NCBI GenBank assembly: GCA_928212115.1
Contig: CAKMRJ010000001.1
Location: 363,672,974 to 363,736,973 of the forward strand
Length of the DNA stretch: 64,000 bases
Direction of reading: 5' to 3'
Source of the DNA: Lactuca virosa
Lineage: Eukaryota; Streptophyta; Magnoliopsida; Asterales; Asteraceae
How positions within the stretch are numbered: the first letter of the stretch is position 1; the number at the start of each line of letters is the position of its first letter. The translations under genes and the position numbers were made by a program. Positions 61,203 to 64,000 of the stretch are shown here, piece by piece. The notes under the pieces were generated by a model. That model ran no database searches. It was given only the letters and a program-made list of their open reading frames with translations, and was not told the DNA's origin.

Positions 61203-61664
61203 TGATCTCAATCATACACAGGTTGCATTTGATTGTTACGAATTCCCCTAATCATGCTTACCCATTGAAGAGAATAGTAAAGAGAAACCCATAATTGATC
61301 ACTAGCTCGATAGCTTCTATTAGAATGATCTATTGACAAAAAAATGCTAACAATATACTTTTGGAACTTTGTTTTGCTAAAATGATATGTGAGACTCATC
61401 CCACATTGATAGAAGACGAAGCTTTATAAAGCCTTAAATACCTTTGTGTATTCAATTAACTAAATTGATCAAGTAAGAGAAAATGATAATTAAGCTTGGA
61501 GAATGGCATTTTTTTTGCAGTTAAAATCATGGAATTCTAACTAAAAGCCTTATTTGATTCAGATTTAGTAAGTGCCCAAATACAAGACATTTTGTAGGTG
61601 GGTTTGGTATATTTGTTAGATAGTTGTTAATATCATGGAATTCTAAAAAACAATTGTATCAAGT
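61203..61664. other. Unassigned interval (A2)
   Basis: As 18487-18949; possibly decayed copia pol. Confidence 0.4.
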
Positions 61665-61909
61665 AATGTTAGTAATCACAACTCCTAAAAGATTTTGACA
61701 TTTCATATCACTCTTCTACATCTAACCAGACATTTCATGAGCGTACAAACCAGTTATAAAATTGATTACCACTTCATTCGAGAAAAGGTTTCTAATAACT
61801 AGATCTATTTTTTTAGTTGGTTGCCATGTTTACAAAGCCATAACCTTCTTCGAAGATTTTACCTTATATGTTAGGGGCGTCTCTAAAAAACATTTATCTT
61901 GAGGGGGAA
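61665..61909 (+). pseudogene. Copia RNase H C-terminal remnant plus polypurine tract (A2)
   Basis: 'YKIDYHFIREKV' block near 61755-61791, then an intact tract 'cttgagggggaa' at about 61898-61909. Confidence 0.68.
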
Positions 61910-62133
61910 TATTAGAGTGCAAATGGCAATATCATAACTTAATTCATGGTAGTTAAACTTAGTTGTAGTTTGATACAGTTAGTTGAGCCTTTAGCCTTGA
62001 GGTTAGATAGTAAGCTAGTCGTTTACGAATTTCCTTTGCATATAAATGCAATGTAGATTTAATCTTTCCATCTTAATAACAAAATATTTCTCTCCAACGT
62101 TTCTATTTCCGTCGATCGTAAAGATATTTTACA
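61910..62133 (+). mobile_element. Short copia LTR (A2)
   Basis: Starts 'tattagag' after the tract and ends about 'attttaca', with a TATA-like 'catataaatgc' near 62039. Confidence 0.55.
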
Positions 62134-62619
62134 AATCTGGAATTTAAATAAATGAACATATTCCATGTAGTTAAATGAATTTTTTTAGTATTTGTTAAAC
62201 TTTACAAATAAAAACTATTTGTTATTTTTCTAAAAAAAAATTTGTAGTAATCTAATCATTAGAGTATCTATTTCAAAAATCAATCCAACCCAACATAATA
62301 TTTTGTTAAAAAGAACAATTTTCTCTCAAATCCTCGGAGTCAAACCAATTTAATGTTTATAAATTTATTAGCAACATAATTCAACCCAATTTTGTATTAT
62401 AAATTTTTAATATTGTTAATCATTAATATTAGTTTTAAATTTATTAAAAAAAACATTAATATTTTTAATTTACACAAAAAAAATAAAATTTAATTATTTA
62501 TAATCAATATTGGACTATTATTTTGTATTTGTATAGAAAAAAAAATTACAAAAATATGATATACTTTATTCACTTTTGTTAAAAAATAAAATTCTTATTT
62601 TAAGATGACACATAACACA
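62134..62619. other. AT-rich spacer at the A2/B2 junction
   Basis: As 19420-19903; no gene. Confidence 0.6.
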
Positions 62620-63152
62620 TGAGTAACACATATGTTAAATGTGACTCGAGCATTTGGAGCATCCTCATGGAGCATTTAGAGAACTTAGATCTCAGTAAAG
62701 CACTTGAGGTTCATGGAGCAAGTGACAAAGGAACGAATCATTTGAGATGGCTTTGGACCATCTGTCAAAGGAACAAAGGAACTGATATGGTGATAAAGGA
62801 AAGGATCTTCCAAAAGGGGGTTTTGAGCAACTTGGAGTGATTTGATGAAACTTGGAGTGGCTTGGAGCAACATGGAGCAACTTAGTGCACTTGGAGAAAT
62901 ATGGAACACTTGGAGCACATGAAGCAACATGGAGCTCTTGGAGCATTGTAGCAACCTGGAGCACTTGGAGCAACATGAAGCAACATGGAACATCATGTTG
63001 CGCCATGTAGAAAGAAGTTGTTCCACTTGTGAGGATGTTGCGCAAATGATAGCATTATGCGCCATCATGTATAAAGTTACTCCAAAGTGATGTTGACCCA
63101 AGTAGATGTTGAGCCATTAAGATGGTGTTGCTCCATCAAGAAGGGAAGGTTA
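62620..63152. repeat. Segmental duplication unit B2 (start only)
   Basis: Fourth copy, cut by an LTR after about 530 bases. It carries B-type variants: the extra 'caacatgga' near 62868, 'gcattatgcg' at 63052 and the 'aacaaagg' insertion near 62771, all matching B1 and not A1 or A2. This shows that the array alternates A-B-A-B. Confidence 0.8.
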
Positions 63153-63957
63153 TGATGGGTTTTATACAAACAATCCTATGTGTGCATGCAACCCTAGAGT
63201 TGGATCTATGTTATCACTATTAGTTATACAACATTATGAACACATAATAAAAACCTAATGATGCTTACTATTTTCGAAATTAACCAAAAAGGTTAGATTA
63301 CATACCTCTTGTTGTTATATTGTAATAACAACTTAAATCTTCAAAACCCTAAGTCTTGAAAGCAAGCACCACAAGTGTAGTGCCTCTAATGGCTCACAAA
63401 CACCACAAGCAATTGGAGATGATATAGAGAGAGAGAAGAGGTATAGAATTTCATCCCTAGGACCCCTTGGGAAGGCATATATCAATTCATGAGCTTTAGG
63501 GGTCTTTATATAGGTGTAGAGATTAAGGTTTCAGTCCTTATCCTTATCTAGTTGCTTGCCCACCAAGCAATCATAAGATAAGCCTTGAAATCCCTTATCC
63601 TTTATCCTTTGGACGATTTCAAGGATCCTTATCTCCTTGAATTCGTTCAACCCATATTTAGGATAACCATTACCATATTTTGTAACTATCACATAATTAC
63701 AATTCAGCCCCTCTAGTTTAATTAATTACATTTGATCACAAAATTAATTCTTAATTAATTATTGACCAATATTAATTAAACAAATATGATTTCTCCTTTA
63801 ATATATTATTCTTATAACATATTAATAAATCATAATAACCTCTTTCTCTATTATTTCTCCAGTCAAGTTGCTTTGGTGAAGGCAACCCAAAAGGACCATG
63901 CACAATCGGGTCAAGTACTTGACAAATATGGTTACGGGCTTAGACACTAATCCAACA
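63153..63957 (-). mobile_element. Copia-type LTR interrupting unit B2
   Basis: 805 bases from 'tgatgggttttatac' to 'taatccaaca' on the plus strand (TG...CA). The B2 unit breaks off at 'gggaaggtt' exactly before it. On the right is a polypurine tract read on the minus strand, so this is the 3' LTR of an element whose body continues beyond the window. Confidence 0.8.
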
Positions 63958-63972
63958 GTCTCCCACTTGGAT
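63958..63972 (-). other. Polypurine tract of the right-hand copia
   Basis: Minus-strand 'tccaagtgggagac' ahead of TGTTGGA, the classical plant copia arrangement. Confidence 0.8.
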
Positions 63973-64000
63973 AAGTCTAGTAACTATAATAGTAAGTACT

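Larger units (their letters stand above)
41779..62619. repeat. Segmental duplication unit A2
   Basis: Third copy, the same type as A1 throughout. It is the best-preserved A unit: its first MULE-I keeps both ends and a perfect 9-bp target duplication, its MuDR-like ORF is open for 378 codons, and its S-protein homologue is intact. Confidence 0.9.

Overview
The window looks like plant nuclear DNA: AT-rich, intron-poor in what survives, dominated by plant-type transposons, and carrying a secreted S-protein-homologue (plant self-incompatibility protein S1 family) gene. The repeat vocabulary (copia with an extra ORF after pol, hAT and MULE relics, LTRs opening TGTAACGCCCC and TGTCACACCCCC) reminds me of Asteraceae, but that placement is an inference from memory. 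No rRNA, tRNA or CRISPR was recognised.

The main structure is a segmental tandem duplication with a unit of about 20-22 kb. Units start at equivalent points: A1 (1-19903, left edge cut by the window), B1 (19904-41778), A2 (41779-62619) and B2 (62620 to 63152, then interrupted by an LTR). Diagnostic differences show that A1 matches A2 and B1 matches B2, so the array is A-B-A-B, a dimer of about 42 kb duplicated as a block.

Each complete unit reads, left to right: a degenerate LTR-like segment; a non-autonomous Mutator-like element (MULE-I, 9-bp target duplication); a hAT relic on the minus strand (8-bp target duplication ATGTTATA) with nested small elements; a MULE with a MuDR-type DNA-binding ORF that lacks the catalytic domain; a foldback MITE; a second small MULE-like element; one S-protein-homologue gene; a decayed fragment of a second S-protein homologue; a gene-like remnant with a CT microsatellite beside a splice-donor-like site; and a Harbinger-like MITE. 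The A units then carry a TTA-flanked TIR element with a Helitron inside it and a copia RNase H/LTR remnant. In B1 that tail is replaced by a patchwork of copia and other LTR fragments.

The S-protein-homologue gene is intact in B1 (31235-31708) and A2 (55238-55711), with identical predicted proteins, and broken by a 2-bp deletion in A1 (12510-12981). These are the only convincing host protein genes; nearly everything else is transposon-derived. The A units also contain an internal duplication of MULE-I plus part of the hAT relic, joined through a truncated copia element, which suggests that each A unit is a fusion of two older units. Several rearrangement junctions carry short copied filler sequence, a mark of template-switching repair.
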